NCBI GenBank assembly: GCA_018267915.1
Contig: JAFDXN010000025.1
Location: forward strand, 310,001 to 374,000
Direction: 5' to 3'
DNA length: 64,000 bases
From: Bacteroidota bacterium
Lineage (GTDB): Bacteria; Bacteroidota; Bacteroidia; Chitinophagales; Chitinophagaceae
The position numbers were made by a program, and so were the translations under genes. How positions within the stretch are numbered: position 1 is the stretch's first letter; each line of letters begins with the position of its first letter. Shown in pieces: positions 15,356 to 23,789 of this stretch. The notes beneath the pieces were generated by a model. The model did no database searches. It had not been told where the DNA came from and was given only the letters and a program-made list of their open reading frames with translations.

Positions 15356-15772
15356 TTAGTCGATTGTGGCTATACACTTTAACTCGATGGCAATGGGTGT
15401 CGGCAGGGAGTTGATGGCCACCGTGGTGCGGCAGGGCTGATTGTCTTTGAAATATTCGGCGTATATCCTGTTGTAAATTTGGAAGTCGCGCTTCATGTCA
15501 ACGAGGAAGGTGGTGACATCTACCAGGTTGGCCCAGCTACTGCCGCTCTCTTCGAGCACGATACGCACATTGTCGAATACGCTGCGGCACTGTGCTTCGA
15601 AATCGAACTCGAGGTAATTACCGTTCTTGTCCAGCTTCAGGCCGGGTATGTCATCTGTACCAGGTGTGCGGGGACCGATGCCTGAAAGAAACAGGAGATT
15701 GCCCACCCGGCGTGCGTGCGGGTAGAGGCCTACGGGTTTGGGCGCTTTATCGGTAGAGATCTTTTCAGACAT
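15356..15772 (-). CDS. RidA/YjgF/YER057c family deaminase
   Basis: RidA-family proteins hydrolyse reactive enamine or imine intermediates, or act as deaminases in specific pathways. The 138-residue product has the family pattern GLYPHARRVGNLLFLSGIGP, VFDNVRIVLEESGSSWANLVDVTTFLVDM and the C-terminal CRTTVAINSLP, whose Arg contacts the substrate carboxylate. The fuller N-terminus and the PGT insert resemble aminomuconate-deaminase-like members of the kynurenine pathway, but no neighbouring pathway gene supports that. The 3' end is part of a 205-bp duplicated segment. Confidence 0.88.
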   Translation of the reverse strand: MSEKISTDKAPKPVGLYPHARRVGNLLFLSGIGPRTPGTDDIPGLKLDKNGNYLEFDFEAQCRSVFDNVRIVLEESGSSWANLVDVTTFLVDMKRDFQIYNRIYAEYFKDNQPCRTTVAINSLPTPIAIELKCIATID

Positions 15773-15852
15773 ATCTTCTCAAGTCAAAAGTTAAAAGGCA
15801 AAACCCAAAAGTAAGAAGTTCAAAACAAAAAATTTAGCGCTTCGGCAGTACG

Positions 15853-16356
15853 CTAGTTCTTGTTCATTGTAAGCGTGCACTGGCTGCCGGGCACATTGTT
15901 GGTGCTGGTGGTGTAGTGGATGGTCATTACATTGTTAGCAAATACGCCTGACCCTGCCACGCCATTGCCCTCGGGAATGGTGATATTACCATTGCCATCT
16001 ATGGTGGCAGTTACTTTTACGTTGAGGTTGCCAAAATCGGATATCGTGATGGTGTAAGAGGCATTGGTTGATGCCGTGGCCACTACGCTCTGCCAGGTGG
16101 CGGTCCCGGTAATAGGGGGTGCACAGTTCTGGCTGCAGGTATAAGAGCCGAGGTAAGCAGTGCTCCAAAGCGTTTCGCAACTGGTACCTTTATAGCCCGA
16201 CTGACAAACACAGGTATCGTTGGTACAGGTGCCGCCGTTCTGGCAGGTGACCGATCCGCACTTTTTCTTACAACCTTCGGTGAGCAACACTGCGCTAAAT
16301 ACCGAAAGCACAACAAAGGCAGCTAAGAATACATGGCGGAAATGAGACCTCTTCAT
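15853..16356 (-). CDS. EGF-like lipoprotein with shared C-terminal beta domain
   Basis: The 167-residue product has a lipoprotein signal ending LLTEGC, then six Cys residues arranged as one EGF-like module (CGSVTCQNGGTCTNDTCVCQSGYKG spacing, residues about 33-60). A roughly 100-residue C-terminal domain ends with GSGVFANNVMTIHYT and CTLTMNKN, which matches the C-terminal ends of the lipoproteins at 48441, 49332 and 50337. It is probably an outer-membrane surface protein; the binding partner is unknown. Confidence 0.8.
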   Translation of the reverse strand: MKRSHFRHVFLAAFVVLSVFSAVLLTEGCKKKCGSVTCQNGGTCTNDTCVCQSGYKGTSCETLWSTAYLGSYTCSQNCAPPITGTATWQSVVATASTNASYTITISDFGNLNVKVTATIDGNGNITIPEGNGVAGSGVFANNVMTIHYTTSTNNVPGSQCTLTMNKN

Positions 16357-16527
16357 CTGTATTTTTTTGGATTATGTTTTAGACTGCCCGGCAGTCTTTA
16401 AGTTTAGCTTGCAAGTATAACACATTATATCTGTTCCGCCGTTTTGGCTATGGGCTTTTTAACAAAAGCTGTGGCATGGTTATGTAGCAATAACCGCTAA
16501 TTCATCAATTTTTTAAGCATAACGCAT

Positions 16528-17076
16528 ATGGAACAATTAAGAAATGCACGTGTAGCCATTCTTACAGAGGAGGGCTTTGAACAAGAGGAACTGACGAGCC
16601 CGAAGGAAGCGCTGGAAAAAGCAGGCGCGAAGGTGGAAATCGTTTCCCCAAAGGAGGGCAAACTAAAGGCCTGGAACCATACCGACTGGGGTATAGAAAT
16701 AAATGTCGATAAAAACGTAAATGATGCACAGGTGGAGGATTATGACGCCCTGGTATTGCCGGGCGGCGTACTGAACCCCGATAAACTGCGCCAAAACGAA
16801 CAAGCCGTAAATTTTGCAAGTGCATTTCTGCAATCGGGTAAGCCTGTAGCCGCGGTATGTCATGGCCCGCAGACCTTAATAGAAACCGGACTGCTGGAGG
16901 GCAGGACCATGACCTCTTACCCCTCAGTGAAAACGGACCTTATAAACGCCGGTGTCAACTGGGTAGATAAGGAAGTGGTGCATGACGGCAACCTGATCAG
17001 CAGCCGAAAGCCTGCTGACCTTGACGCATTTAATAAAGAGATCATACAAGCGCTTGCGGAGAAGTCGCCCGCATAG
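16528..17076 (+). CDS. DJ-1/PfpI family protein
   Basis: A 182-residue cytoplasmic protein of the DJ-1/ThiJ/PfpI superfamily, whose members act as deglycase/glyoxalase-type enzymes or peptidases. It shows the nucleophile elbow AVCHGPQ (Cys near residue 111), a conserved Glu in AILTEEGFEQEE and the DYDALVLPGG strand. Length matches YhbO/PfpI. It stands alone between a divergent lipoprotein gene and feoB and is closed by a terminator. Confidence 0.92.
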   Translation: MEQLRNARVAILTEEGFEQEELTSPKEALEKAGAKVEIVSPKEGKLKAWNHTDWGIEINVDKNVNDAQVEDYDALVLPGGVLNPDKLRQNEQAVNFASAFLQSGKPVAAVCHGPQTLIETGLLEGRTMTSYPSVKTDLINAGVNWVDKEVVHDGNLISSRKPADLDAFNKEIIQALAEKSPA

Positions 17077-17110
17077 GCGATTTTCATTTTCGGGAAATTT
17101 TTGGCATCGG

Positions 17111-17140
17111 AGGCAGCCTTCTTACCGAAGGCTGCCTTTG
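17111..17140 (+). terminator. Rho-independent terminator
   Basis: AGGCAGCCTTC (17111-17121) pairs with GAAGGCTGCCT (17127-17137), followed by TTGT. It closes the PfpI gene and separates it from feoB. Confidence 0.85.
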
Positions 17141-17147
17141 TATTTAA

Positions 17148-17155
17148 TAAATTTG
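17148..17155 (+). promoter_or_regulatory. -7 promoter element TAAATTTG of feoB
   Basis: It matches TAnnTTTG and would place the start point near 17161, which supports translation from the ATG at 17190 rather than from an upstream in-frame start. Confidence 0.5.
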
Positions 17156-17189
17156 CGTGCCCGTCCTGATCTCCAGGTGGCAGTTTCAA

Positions 17190-19307
17190 ATGCAGCGCCC
17201 GTATAAGATAGCCCTTGTTGGCAACCCCAACAGCGGAAAAAGTTCCCTGTTCAACTCCCTGACGGGGCTGAACCAGAAAGTGGGCAATTTCCCCGGTGTA
17301 ACGGTGGATAAGAAGACGGGCGTCAGCAAGATCAGCGAGACCTTCAGCGCACATATCATCGATCTGCCGGGCACCTACAGCCTGTACCCGAAAAGTGCGG
17401 ACGAGCGGGTAACCTATGATGTGCTGCTGAACAGCCACAGCAAGGACCGGCCGGATATGATCGTGGTGATAGCTGACGCATCGAACCTGAAGCGCAACCT
17501 GCTGTTCTGCTCGCAGATCATGGACCTGAAGATACCCGTGGTGATAGCGCTGACCATGATGGACATAGCCCGTCAAAAGGGTATGACCATCGATACGGCG
17601 GGGCTGCAGCGTATGATGGGCCTACCGGTGATACCGATCAACCCCAGGAAGAACAAGGGCATCCCCCAACTGAAGAAGACTATAGCCGATGTAAAGGAGA
17701 GCAATGCTACGACACCGGCTGATTTTATCGATACACTGGCGCTGGGGGGTGAGTGGCTGGAAGAGGTGAGGACCATCTGCCAACTGGACAGCGCCTATTC
17801 CGCGTTGCACGTAGTGTGCAACTATACAGAACTTACCTGGCTCAAAGCTGCACAGCGCATCCGCATAGCGGCGCTAATAGATGAGGTGAAATTTCACAAG
17901 TCGCGCGTGCAGGCCGAGGAGATCATGCAGCGCTACCAGCGCATAGGCAACATCATGCAGCAGTGCGTGGTGGAAGAAAGCCCGATCAAGCGCATGGTGC
18001 TGAGCGACAGGCTGGATAAGATATTGCTGCATCCGCTGTGGGGCAACCTGGCATTGCTGTTCGTATTGTTCGTGCTGTTCCAGAGTATCTTCTGGCTGGC
18101 GGCCTACCCGATGAACTGGGTAGAGCAAGGCTTCAGCGCATTGGGCGGCTGGCTGAATACCGTAATGTCCGACAACTTTTTCAAAGATCTGCTTATTAAT
18201 GGCCTCCTGGCGGGTGTAAGTGGTATAGCCGTGTTCATACCGCAGATAATGATCCTGTTCGGCTTCATTACCATATTGGAAGACAGCGGCTATATGGCGC
18301 GTATCAGCTTCCTTACCGACAGGCTGATGCGGAGTGTGGGCCTTAACGGGCGCTCAGTTATGCCACTCATAAGCGGCATGGCCTGCGCTGTGCCGGCCAT
18401 TATGGCGACGCGTACGATACAGAACAAAAAAGAGCGGCTGATCACTATCATGGTAACACCGCTGATGAGCTGCTCGGCAAGGCTGCCGGTGTACAGCATA
18501 CTGATAGGGCTGGTGATACCTAACCGCTATTACCTTGGTTTCATCAGTTTACAAGGACTGGTGTTTATGGGGTTATACCTGCTGGGCTTTTTCATGGCGC
18601 TGATAGTGGCCAAGGTGATGAGCTTCGTAGTGAGCGTGAAGGAGCGTACTTTCTTCCTGATGGAACTGCCCGTGTACCGCGCACCGCGCTGGAAGAATGC
18701 GGGTATCACCATGGTGGAAAAGGCGAAGATATTTGTGCGCGATGCAGGTAAGATCATCATCATCATATCGTTGCTGCTTTGGGTGCTGGCCAGCTACGGA
18801 CCATCGAAGCAAATGCGGGCTGTGGAAGAAAAATATTCTAAGCTGGAACAGGAACAGCCTGCACAAAAAACAGAGCTGGAGCGCGCACATGCGACCGAGA
18901 AGCTGGAACACTCTTATGCCGGCATCATGGGCCATGGTATAGAACCGGCGATACGTCCGCTGGGCTTCGACTGGAAGATCGGTATCGCGCTGATCACATC
19001 CTTTGCTGCACGTGAAGTGTTCGTAGGCACTATGGCGACACTTTACAGCGTGGGTGATGAAGATGCAGGATCGACCACGTTGCGCGATAAGATGCGCGCT
19101 GCTAAGAAACCTGATGGCACAGCAGTGTATACCTTAGCTACAGGGTTATCACTGCTTATCTTTTATGTATTTGCGATGCAGTGTATGAGCACGCTGGCAA
19201 TCGTGAAGCGGGAGACCAGGAGTTGGAAGTACCCTGTGATACAATTCATTTACATGGGGGGTATCGCTTACCTGTGCTCGCTGCTAGTGTACCAGTTGTT
19301 CAAGTAA
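17190..19307 (+). CDS. feoB: Ferrous iron transporter B
   Basis: FeoB is an inner-membrane Fe(II) importer with a cytosolic G domain. The 705-residue product has G1 GNPNSGKSS, G2 region PGVTVDKKTG and G3 DLPGTYSL in the first 70 residues, a helical insertion domain, then about nine to ten membrane segments with two Gate regions. The G4 motif reads TMMD instead of the usual N-x-x-D. No feoA-like SH3 gene lies next to it and none is fused. I chose the ATG just before the G1 strand; the upstream in-frame codons lie before the likely transcription start. Confidence 0.95.
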   Translation: MQRPYKIALVGNPNSGKSSLFNSLTGLNQKVGNFPGVTVDKKTGVSKISETFSAHIIDLPGTYSLYPKSADERVTYDVLLNSHSKDRPDMIVVIADASNLKRNLLFCSQIMDLKIPVVIALTMMDIARQKGMTIDTAGLQRMMGLPVIPINPRKNKGIPQLKKTIADVKESNATTPADFIDTLALGGEWLEEVRTICQLDSAYSALHVVCNYTELTWLKAAQRIRIAALIDEVKFHKSRVQAEEIMQRYQRIGNIMQQCVVEESPIKRMVLSDRLDKILLHPLWGNLALLFVLFVLFQSIFWLAAYPMNWVEQGFSALGGWLNTVMSDNFFKDLLINGLLAGVSGIAVFIPQIMILFGFITILEDSGYMARISFLTDRLMRSVGLNGRSVMPLISGMACAVPAIMATRTIQNKKERLITIMVTPLMSCSARLPVYSILIGLVIPNRYYLGFISLQGLVFMGLYLLGFFMALIVAKVMSFVVSVKERTFFLMELPVYRAPRWKNAGITMVEKAKIFVRDAGKIIIIISLLLWVLASYGPSKQMRAVEEKYSKLEQEQPAQKTELERAHATEKLEHSYAGIMGHGIEPAIRPLGFDWKIGIALITSFAAREVFVGTMATLYSVGDEDAGSTTLRDKMRAAKKPDGTAVYTLATGLSLLIFYVFAMQCMSTLAIVKRETRSWKYPVIQFIYMGGIAYLCSLLVYQLFK

Positions 19308-19318
19308 TCAGCATACGG

Positions 19319-19678
19319 CTAGTGCCGAGTGGGCCGGTTCCTATCATTTATCATGTCGCCGAAAAGCATGACCATGGAAAAAGCCGTAAGGCAAATGGCA
19401 GCGAGAGTCGTAGTGTGTTTCCATGGCTTCATCCAGTAGCCGATCAAAAGCGTAATTGTAGCTGCTGATAGTGCGAGGTAAGCGATCTGTCTCATCGGCC
19501 CTGTTGTAACAGGCGCGGGGCGTTTGTTTTTTACAGATACTATCAAAGACAAAAGGATCGTTACAGCGGCGAAGCAGATACCCAGGATCTTCATGTCGTG
19601 CTTCCAGGGCTTAACCGCAAGCGCCAACGTAATTGCGATGGCGGTAGCTGAAGCACCTATGTAAACGAGCCGTTTCAT
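19319..19678 (-). CDS. Four-span membrane protein with internal duplication
   Basis: The 119-residue protein consists of two similar halves. Each half has a hydrophobic helix followed by KPWKH (residues about 24-28 and 83-87), then a second helix with the pattern ICFAAVTILLSLIVS or ICLTAFSMVMLFGDM. This is a tandem duplication of a two-span unit with basic loops. The shape loosely recalls the two-helix N-terminus of GldL, but the key residues are not clear. It lies convergent to feoB with 11 bases between stops. Confidence 0.6.
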   Translation of the reverse strand: MKRLVYIGASATAIAITLALAVKPWKHDMKILGICFAAVTILLSLIVSVKNKRPAPVTTGPMRQIAYLALSAATITLLIGYWMKPWKHTTTLAAICLTAFSMVMLFGDMINDRNRPTRH

Positions 19679-19727
19679 AATCGACGTTTAAATAAAGATA
19701 CGAAATAGGAGATTGCATTTAAAAGAA

Positions 19728-19750
19728 GAGCCCCGCCGTCGGCAGGGCTC
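19728..19750 (-). terminator. Rho-independent terminator
   Basis: GAGCCC (19728-19733) and GGGCTC (19745-19750), extended by an inner GCC/GGC pairing, form the hairpin. On the minus strand a TTCTTTT tract follows. It terminates the 801-residue T9SS gene. Confidence 0.75.
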
Positions 19751-19769
19751 TCGTATTGTCAGAAACAGG

Positions 19770-22175
19770 TTATTGTTTAGTCAGCTTTACCGTTTCTTTT
19801 CTTTCGTCATCTGAGTAGTTGACCATATACACACCTGATGCAAGGCTGCTCATGTCAACGACTGCTTTGCTATCGTCCATGGGTACATTTATCAACAGGC
19901 GGCCTGCGAGGTCGGTAACCGACAAGTGTGCATTCTTAGCACGATTGCCACTGATGTTCACATTTACTTTGTCTATTGCCGGATTTGGATATACCTGCAT
20001 GTCGCCATTGTTCGATGAGGCGATATTTGCCGTATTCAAAGTAAGATCGCGCGTATGGATGAAGAAGGCACCCAGGCGTGATACAGGCATTGTCATCACC
20101 CACCAGCCGTGTGCGGCATCCCAGGTCACTGAAGGGGTGACAGTTGTTTGCGGGGCTGTCGGATCGGGGGTATTATTGTAGCTCTGGAATATCGTAACAC
20201 GCACATTGCCGTTATCGGCACCGGTGGGCAGCAGCGGCAGGCCTTTACCTGCGGCTACAGCATTATACGCATCGAACTCCGACTGGTAGGCGTAAAGCGT
20301 AATGTTGGCATTGCCTGTAAAAGCATTGCCCGCACTTGAAATATTATAATGGCGTGGCACATAGGGTACGCCTACGTTCACTGAACCATCCAGTGTTACC
20401 TTAACCGTCGTATTCGGGCCGATGGGGCCGGGTATAACAGGATCGATGACTGCCATCAGGTCGCAATCGGGTGTGTAGCGCACTTCGGTAGTGGCCGGTA
20501 TCTGTACAATGAATGCGCTCTCGGTATTGCCAACGGAGCCTGCAAGGCCGGTGTTGTTGGCATCGTGGACGATGAGTGGCAGTGTGATGTGTGCCGTGCA
20601 GCCTATGTTGCTATCGGTATAATTGTAGGTAACCGGATAGGTGCCTGCACCGGTTTGCGTGAACACGCCGTTATTGATATCGGGGCCTGTAAAGAAGCCG
20701 CCTGAAGGTACGCCGCCATAAAGGGTGAGCGGCAGGGAGTTACTGCATAGCTCGGGCAGCTGAGCCAGCAGAATGGCCGGCGACGGATTGACTATTTGTT
20801 GCGTAGTCGCAGCGTTGCTGCAACCGTTCGAGTCGGTATATGTATAAGTAAGTGTCTGTGTACCATATTGCGGATTGAACATCCCATTGGTCACACCCAG
20901 GCCGGAGTAAGTACCACCGGCAGGTGTGGCGCCTGTTAATACCTCCATTGAATCGCCCGAGCAAATAGGGCTAAGCGAGGGAAATGAAACTGTAGGAGCA
21001 GGGTTGATCGTAACGAAAGTACTGTCTGTAACCGTACAACCTGCGGCTGTGCCAACGGTTACGGTATACATTCCGGCAGCGGACAGAGGCACATTCTGGA
21101 TGGTGGGGCTGGCGCCTGTTGCCGGCGCGCCAAAGCCCGGGCCTGTCCATGAATAAGTAACGCCGGCGGGGGTGGTTTCAGCATTAAAGCTCAGTGTTCC
21201 GTTTTCGCAAACGGGTGAACTATTGGTGGGCGAATTATTGTTGAATACGGGCAGCGGGTTAACTGTTATTTGCGTTGTAACAGAGGGAGATGTTGTGGCA
21301 CCCACTGTTTGTGTTACAGAATAAGTGTAAGTAGTGGGAGTTGTAACTACGGGTGCATAAAATGTGTAGGATGCCGCGCCGCCTGTTGCGGGGGTAGAGG
21401 TATTGGGCTGTATGCCCGGACCCGCCCAGTTGGCCGTAGCGTTGTTGCCAAAACCATCGGCAGAGAGCGTCACCTGGGCGCCGCTGCATGCCGAAGAGGG
21501 GTTGGACATGAAGTTGGTCGGAGGGCCGAGCAGCCTTGTGAATTTTATGTTCGGCCTTGTTGTAGATGTGCCGGTAACGCTGGTACTGGTGCAAAACGGC
21601 CCGCCGCTATCGGAACGGTACCATATTGAAGTGTTGACACCAGCCACAGCATTCGTAGTCCACTGCACACTGCCATTATAAGTATAGTTGTTCGCATTGT
21701 TCCAGAAGCAGATGTCAATAAGGATATTATCGGTGCCGTTCCAGTTAAATGGCGTTGAGAGCGTATACGTATTCCAACCCACCGTAGGGCTCAGTGACGG
21801 TGACGTATAAACCAAAGTGAGGCCCGTCGTTTGAAAAGAGTTGGTATTCGTAGTAGTGGTACCCTTTATCGAAATGTTGTAACTCTGCAAGGGTTGCGCA
21901 CCATTAGTTGCAGTCAGGTTGAAGGCCAGCTGATCGATAGTGCCGGGGGTCATGCCTGCGGCGGTCAATTCAGCAGCGGTGTACAAGAACTGTGTGTGCA
22001 TACCCGAGTACCAGTTGCCATAAGGAGTGGGGTATGTGTACTGGTCGTTGGATGTGGTTCCTGTCCCTATCTGCCAGGTGGTTTGCGCATTCAGTGCCAG
22101 TGAACAAACCGAGAGGATCAGTAACAAGAAAGGTGAGGATTTTAGTAACTTCAAAGAGTAAATACTACGTTTCAT
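19770..22175 (-). CDS. Large secreted Ig-like repeat protein with T9SS type A sorting domain
   Basis: The 801-residue product has a signal peptide (ending ALNAQ) and an N-terminal domain like those of Bacteroidota adhesins (IDQLAFNLTATNGA ... WYRSDSGGPFC). At least two Ig/PKD-type modules follow, with YSWTGPGFGAPATG and similar strands and repeated GGTYSG or GGFFTG turns. The last 75 residues are a type A T9SS domain (MQVYPNPAIDKVNV, ASGVYMVNY). It is therefore exported by T9SS and attached to or released from the surface. The ligand is unknown. Confidence 0.85.
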   Translation of the reverse strand: MKRSIYSLKLLKSSPFLLLILSVCSLALNAQTTWQIGTGTTSNDQYTYPTPYGNWYSGMHTQFLYTAAELTAAGMTPGTIDQLAFNLTATNGAQPLQSYNISIKGTTTTNTNSFQTTGLTLVYTSPSLSPTVGWNTYTLSTPFNWNGTDNILIDICFWNNANNYTYNGSVQWTTNAVAGVNTSIWYRSDSGGPFCTSTSVTGTSTTRPNIKFTRLLGPPTNFMSNPSSACSGAQVTLSADGFGNNATANWAGPGIQPNTSTPATGGAASYTFYAPVVTTPTTYTYSVTQTVGATTSPSVTTQITVNPLPVFNNNSPTNSSPVCENGTLSFNAETTPAGVTYSWTGPGFGAPATGASPTIQNVPLSAAGMYTVTVGTAAGCTVTDSTFVTINPAPTVSFPSLSPICSGDSMEVLTGATPAGGTYSGLGVTNGMFNPQYGTQTLTYTYTDSNGCSNAATTQQIVNPSPAILLAQLPELCSNSLPLTLYGGVPSGGFFTGPDINNGVFTQTGAGTYPVTYNYTDSNIGCTAHITLPLIVHDANNTGLAGSVGNTESAFIVQIPATTEVRYTPDCDLMAVIDPVIPGPIGPNTTVKVTLDGSVNVGVPYVPRHYNISSAGNAFTGNANITLYAYQSEFDAYNAVAAGKGLPLLPTGADNGNVRVTIFQSYNNTPDPTAPQTTVTPSVTWDAAHGWWVMTMPVSRLGAFFIHTRDLTLNTANIASSNNGDMQVYPNPAIDKVNVNISGNRAKNAHLSVTDLAGRLLINVPMDDSKAVVDMSSLASGVYMVNYSDDERKETVKLTKQ

Positions 22176-22523
22176 AAAATTGTCTTTTTAAAGATCAATG
22201 AATTGGTGCATCGGCTTTACGCAAAAGTTAAACTTTGCATCGTGTTTATTAAATTTAAAATAGATTTCGCGCAATGAAGAATAATAAATTGTAATAAGTT
22301 TTATTCATTACTTTTCTTTAAATAATGCATTAACTTTTTAACTTACTGTTAAAAAATCATGCCCATAAGCGATATTTTCAGATTTGGCAGCGTCCGCGCT
22401 GCCGGTCTGAGTGTCATTTATGTGTGTAGCTGGAAAGAATAAATGAGCAATAAACATTTTTTGAAAGAAGTACTAACAACTTGCCGTAGAGTTTTATATA
22501 TTTAACCACCAAATTTTTTACAC
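22176..22523. other. AT-rich divergent intergenic region
   Basis: No gene is visible. It carries a 7-bp GC-rich hairpin (GGCAGCG at 22386-22392 with CGCTGCC at 22397-22403), possibly a decayed copy of the GCTGCCGG repeat. The rest is AT-rich and should contain the promoters of the T9SS gene (minus) and the small lipoprotein gene (plus). Confidence 0.4.
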
Positions 22524-22700
22524 ATGAGAAAACTTGCCACGATATTTTATGCTGTGATTGGCCTTATCGGTGTTTTGATGTTTATGAGTTCCTGTGCAGG
22601 CGGCGGCCATGTGTCGCACAGGCCCTACAAACACGGGTGGCATACACGTCATTATTACGATCCTCGTTACCAGATATACCAGAGCCACAGGGTTTGGTAG
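22524..22700 (+). CDS. 58-residue His-rich lipoprotein
   Basis: A short frame, easily missed, with a lipoprotein signal (MRKLATIFYA..., MFMSSC) leaving a mature peptide of about 35 residues. The mature part is unusually rich in His, Tyr and Arg (RPYKHGWHTRHYYDPRYQ). The composition would suit metal or anionic-surface binding, but that is inference. It is followed by a strong terminator, which supports its expression as a single gene. Confidence 0.65.
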   Translation: MRKLATIFYAVIGLIGVLMFMSSCAGGGHVSHRPYKHGWHTRHYYDPRYQIYQSHRVW

Positions 22701-22721
22701 GCTGAACAATAGTTTATTTGC

Positions 22722-22757
22722 AAAGGCCGTTTCCCTTCAGGGATGCGGCCTTTTTTT
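22722..22757 (+). terminator. Rho-independent terminator
   Basis: AAAGGCCG (22722-22729) pairs with CGGCCTTT (22746-22753) around a TTTCCCTTCAGGGATG loop that can itself pair, followed by a T-tract. It closes the 58-residue lipoprotein gene. Confidence 0.9.
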
Positions 22758-22777
22758 GTGAACATAAAAATTGAACT

Positions 22778-23665
22778 ATGAAACCAATCCTGATCAGCTG
22801 TTGCATTTTACTGTCGCTAATAACCGGCACAAAGGCCCAAATACTCGACACGAGCGACCTGCGGCGTATAGAACAAAGGCGGAATTTCGCCCCCGAATTT
22901 TATCGTTACCCGAGGGGATCTGCGGCCTACTGCGCCGCAGCCGATGAGCTGGCATTTATCTGCGCCTGCGAAGGCAAAAAGGATTCTGCCTTTTATTTTT
23001 TAAGCGAGACCTTCAGCTATACCGGAACGGATACCAAAGCCCTCCTCAGCATTTATGACCCCTACAACCTGGGCAAGTACCCCTATATGAAATGGAAAAG
23101 CAGCAAGGAATGGAAACTATACGAGAAGACCGTGACAGACAAATATATGGAGTTGAGCAAAGGGCTCAAGCAACCTAAGCTGACCTTTGAACTGCTGAAA
23201 GCCTACGGGAGGGATCAATCTGTGCGCTTTTACCTAATGAAGATACATCACGACAGCATTGCAAGGAAGGACGTACGCAAGATAGACAGCACAAACCTTG
23301 TGTTCGTCAAACAACTGATCAATACCAATGGCTATCCCCCCATATCCAGCGTAGGTGAAAATGCCAGCGAAGCCGTTTTCCTGCTATGCCAGCATGCAGA
23401 TAAAGATGTGCCATTTCAAAAACGCGTGCTGGAAATGATGAAGAAGCTGAACAGCACGGGGGATGTAAACAAAGAACACCTGGCCTACCTGACCGACCGC
23501 ATAATGGTAGCGGAAAAAGGGCAGCAGCTATATGGCACACAATTCAAGGAAGGGAATACGCTGTATCCTATAATGGATTCAGCCAATGTAGATAAGCGCC
23601 GTGCGGAGATGGGATTGGGGACGATAGCTGATTACCGGAAAGGCATTTGGGGCAACCTGCACTAA
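22778..23665 (+). CDS. Secreted DUF6624-type protein
   Basis: After a signal peptide (ending GTKAQ) the 295-residue protein has a helical N-terminal half. The C-terminal half carries AFLLCQHADKDVPFQKRVLEMM-like, HLAYLTDRIMVAEKGQQLYGTQF and VDKRRAEMGLGTIADY. This pattern is that of DUF6624, a small uncharacterised family often found attached to secreted Bacteroidota proteins. No catalytic residue can be assigned. A terminator separates it from the upstream lipoprotein gene. Confidence 0.75.
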   Translation: MKPILISCCILLSLITGTKAQILDTSDLRRIEQRRNFAPEFYRYPRGSAAYCAAADELAFICACEGKKDSAFYFLSETFSYTGTDTKALLSIYDPYNLGKYPYMKWKSSKEWKLYEKTVTDKYMELSKGLKQPKLTFELLKAYGRDQSVRFYLMKIHHDSIARKDVRKIDSTNLVFVKQLINTNGYPPISSVGENASEAVFLLCQHADKDVPFQKRVLEMMKKLNSTGDVNKEHLAYLTDRIMVAEKGQQLYGTQFKEGNTLYPIMDSANVDKRRAEMGLGTIADYRKGIWGNLH

Positions 23666-23671
23666 AAACGA

Positions 23672-23699
23672 ACAGCGGCACCACGATAAGTGCCGCTGT
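23672..23699. terminator. Hairpin between convergent genes
   Basis: A perfect 10-bp stem, ACAGCGGCAC (23672-23681) with GTGCCGCTGT (23690-23699), lies seven bases after the DUF6624 stop. No proper T-tract follows on the plus strand, so the terminator role is tentative. Confidence 0.45.
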
Positions 23700-23789
23700 G
23701 ATAAATCCACCCTCTCCGGATCTGAAACCCATCAAAGAGGATTTTTAGCCCTGTATACAAGTAAATGGAGGGGTAAAAGGACTAAGCGT

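Noticed and set aside
16917..17576. Minus-strand frame of 219 codons across the PfpI/feoB junction
   Set aside because: It overlaps two clear plus-strand genes and a terminator; shadow frame.
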